Part shown: positions 45,508-47,059 of the stretch, one piece after another
Position numbering within the stretch: the stretch's first letter is position 1
Layout of the letters: each line of letters starts with the position of its first letter
Assembly: GCA_016735445.1 (NCBI GenBank)
Contig: JAERRN010000017.1
Span: 1-47,059, forward strand
DNA length: 47,059 nt
Source of the DNA: Rickettsiales bacterium
GTDB taxonomy: Bacteria; Pseudomonadota; Alphaproteobacteria; Rickettsiales; Deianiraeaceae
Reading direction: 5' to 3'
The notes under the pieces: model-generated
The model's input: only the letters and a program-made list of their open reading frames with translations
Database searches by the model: none
What the model was told of the DNA's origin: nothing
Program-made: the position numbers and the translations under genes

Positions 45508-45537
45508 TGATAAGACTAAATCTGATAAGACTAAATC
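45508..45537. repeat. Perfect 15-base tandem duplication in the thrS leader
   Basis: TGATAAGACTAAATC occurs twice head to tail, starting three bases upstream of the thrS ATG on the coding strand side. It is a young duplication; a role in control of thrS translation is possible but not shown. Confidence 0.8.
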
Positions 45538-45559
45538 ATGACAATTTTATCAGTGGCAA

Positions 45560-45587
45560 AATTATTGTAACATGCTTTATATGTCAA
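45560..45587 (-). promoter_or_regulatory. Candidate promoter of thrS
   Basis: On the minus strand a perfect TTGACA (45587-45582) is followed after 15-16 bases by AATAAT/ATAATT (45566-45560). The start codon is about 50 bases downstream, with the tandem repeat between. Confidence 0.5.
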
Positions 45588-45728
45588 GATAATTAACTTA
45601 CTAATATTTGCTAACGTTTACCATGTTAAGCATTTAATTTTAAATTGTTAACCTTATTTAGGTCTAATTAGCTTACACTTGCTTTTTAGTATATTTATGA
45701 CTTAGTTAATGTAATTGTTAACTGTTTG

Positions 45729-45757
45729 TTGTTTCCGCTGTGCTTACATGATATAGT
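45729..45757 (+). promoter_or_regulatory. Candidate promoter of the VirB2-like gene
   Basis: TTGTTT (45729-45734), a 17-base spacer and TATAGT (45752-45757, five of six consensus positions). The -35 is weak. Confidence 0.35.
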
Positions 45758-45812
45758 GTTTATTGGTGGGTGCTTTTCAGTGTATATTTTGTTGATTTAG
45801 ATGTTGTTTTTT

Positions 45813-46358
45813 ATGAAAAAAAGTATTTCCAAGTTTTTTTCAGTCCTATTTTTATTATGTATTGTTTGCGATTCTTCCGCATATGCAGCAGCTCATTTAT
45901 CTACATGTACTCCTCCTGGCACAGGTGGCTCCTCTGGTAATGGTTCTGGTTTAGATGGTAGCGATTGTGATGCTGGTTACTTATGCGATCGTAGCATGAA
46001 AGTTTGTATAAGCTCATTTGAGGTTCCTTGTAGGGCTAAAGGTTGTTCTGTTGGTACTATTTGCGTAGATTTAAGCGGCGATAGAGTATCTGGCGTTACT
46101 ATTGGTGTTTGCCAAGTGGACGGTGGTTCTTCCACAGAGGACAACGCTATAAGCGATATTTTATGTAACCTTTACAAATTTATCACTGGTAAAACTGGTA
46201 GGATTGTTATTGGTATTATATTTGTTGGCGCTGGTGGTACGTTTTTACTTGGTAAAATGCAATTGGGTACCGTTATTGCTATTGCATTAGGTTGTGGCTG
46301 TATATTTGGAGCTTCTGCTATTGTTAATGTGTTTGTTGGTCGTGGTTTTGCTTGTTAG
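45813..46358 (+). CDS. virB2: VirB2/TrbC-like T4SS pilin with a cysteine-rich N-terminal domain
   Basis: From the ATG at 45813 the protein has 181 residues. I prefer this start over the track's 45801 because MKKSISKFFSVLFLL makes a classical signal peptide, cut near AYAA. The C-terminal half (about 116-175) follows the VirB2/TrbC pilin pattern: a polar start DILCNLYKFITGKTG, a hydrophobic helix (RIVIGIIFVGAGGTFLLGKM), a short turn and a second helix (TVIAIALGCGCIFGASAIVNVF). Between them lies an unusual segment of about 75 residues with eight cysteines (32, 52, 58, 65, 73, 78, 84, 100) and Gly/Ser-rich linkers, with CDAGYLC and CSVGTIC resembling small disulfide knots. Ordinary VirB2 lacks this. 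The gene is alone and has no virB neighbours except the distant VirB6-like gene, as usual for scattered Rickettsiales virB2 copies. Confidence 0.75.
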   Translation: MKKSISKFFSVLFLLCIVCDSSAYAAAHLSTCTPPGTGGSSGNGSGLDGSDCDAGYLCDRSMKVCISSFEVPCRAKGCSVGTICVDLSGDRVSGVTIGVCQVDGGSSTEDNAISDILCNLYKFITGKTGRIVIGIIFVGAGGTFLLGKMQLGTVIAIALGCGCIFGASAIVNVFVGRGFAC

Positions 46359-47059
46359 TTTAGCATTCTGTTCTCAATTTTATACTATACGTTGGCAAGT
46401 AAAGCGTTATTACACTGTTTATAGTTAGGGCAAAGGGTTTTAAAAATATGTCTATATTGTTACAACGTTTTGCAAGGGTACAGTAAACGTGTGTAAGGTT
46501 TAATATTTTAGCATTATATAAGTATTTAGTTGTTAAAAGTTATTTGGTAATATTTTGGTATTATTATTTTAACAACAATTAGGGTACTGGGTTGTTTGTA
46601 TGCTTTAACGTTTTTTATCTTTTTGCGTACAGCACAATAATATATAACGCACAGTATAACAACGGCTATTTTTGTAGCCTTATGGATAGCGTTTTTTGAT
46701 TTAATAAGGTATACAGTAAAATATATTTACTTTATTGGCGCAATATGCTAGTGTGATATATAATTTTGTTATCTTTTAACGGTTATAGCATTTTATTAAA
46801 GATATAATTGTTACATGTTTGCGCTGTTAAAATACTTATTTACGCAGTAAAGTTGTTATAATTAGTTAGTTACTATTTTTTGGTTATTAAGTTGGTATTA
46901 TTATATAATTATTACTTGTAACTAATATAACAACATAAACCAACGCAATATTGTTATCAGCTTTTTGAAGATTAAATTGTAAAAACTATTTTTGGTTGTA
47001 CTGAGGTTACGTTTTTACATATTTTTGTGTTAATATTGTTACTATTTTCTTAGTAGTTT
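46359..47059. other. AT-rich intergenic region at the window end
   Basis: About 700 bases with no open frame in the ORF track, no tRNA and no strong hairpin that I can see. It may hold the leader of a gene beyond the window edge. Confidence 0.5.

Noticed and set aside
1-47059. CRISPR array, insertion sequence, transposase or prophage genes
   Set aside because: No regularly spaced repeats, no transposase or integrase motif and no terminal inverted repeats flanking a gene were seen; the repeats found are tandem and coding or small hairpins.

Overview
The window reads as chromosomal DNA of an AT-rich, host-associated alphaproteobacterium, most likely a member of Rickettsiales (Anaplasmataceae or Midichloriaceae-like). 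The reasons are the pairing of giant VirB6-type and VirB2-type type IV secretion (T4SS) proteins scattered among housekeeping genes, the DAP-pathway genes dapD and dapE in isolation, single Mrp antiporter subunits away from an operon, a short RNase D, RNase J, tolQRA, and long non-coding gaps. I do not name a species. Start codons generally lack a Shine-Dalgarno sequence and sit in pure A/T leaders.

Layout. 0.2-1.7 kb: an MrpG-like subunit overlapping dapE. 1.9-10.0 kb (minus): a 2676-residue VirB6/TrbL-type protein with a lipoprotein signal, a very long cysteine-containing ectodomain, a C-terminal polytopic TrbL domain and a Gly/Gln-rich repeat tail encoded by a minisatellite. 10.5-14.2 kb (plus): RNase J, ribosomal protein L25, tRNA-His and a TraT-like lipoprotein. 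14.4-17.9 kb (minus): a run reading dapD, an FKBP-like exported protein, a secreted intradiol-dioxygenase-like protein and a probable outer-membrane protein. 18.1-22.5 kb: an MFS transporter, a small basic protein, two adjacent DEDD exonucleases (rnd, dnaQ), tRNA-Lys and tRNA-Leu, with structured intergenic segments. 23.3-31.5 kb: sodB, mltG, truA, rlmE, tolQRA and dsbB separated by long AT-rich gaps. 31.9-35.2 kb (minus): an MrpD-like subunit and pyrG. 35.3-43.4 kb (plus): an unknown membrane-anchored protein followed 25 bases later by a 2463-residue secreted cysteine-rich giant. 43.6-46.4 kb: thrS (minus) and a VirB2-like pilin with a cysteine-rich N-terminal domain (plus).

The most distinctive biology is the cell-surface set. 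The two giant proteins occupy about a third of the window and, with the VirB2-like protein, carry exported disulfide-type cysteine modules. Some of these modules are internally duplicated. The second giant has VirB6-like ectodomain features but no TrbL membrane domain. My hypothesis is an elaborated, disulfide-stabilised T4SS surface apparatus whose folding would depend on a DsbB-type oxidase such as the one at 31 kb. The remaining genes are core functions: DAP synthesis (dapD, dapE), glycan-strand termination (mltG) and Tol envelope integrity suggest some peptidoglycan or DAP metabolism is retained.
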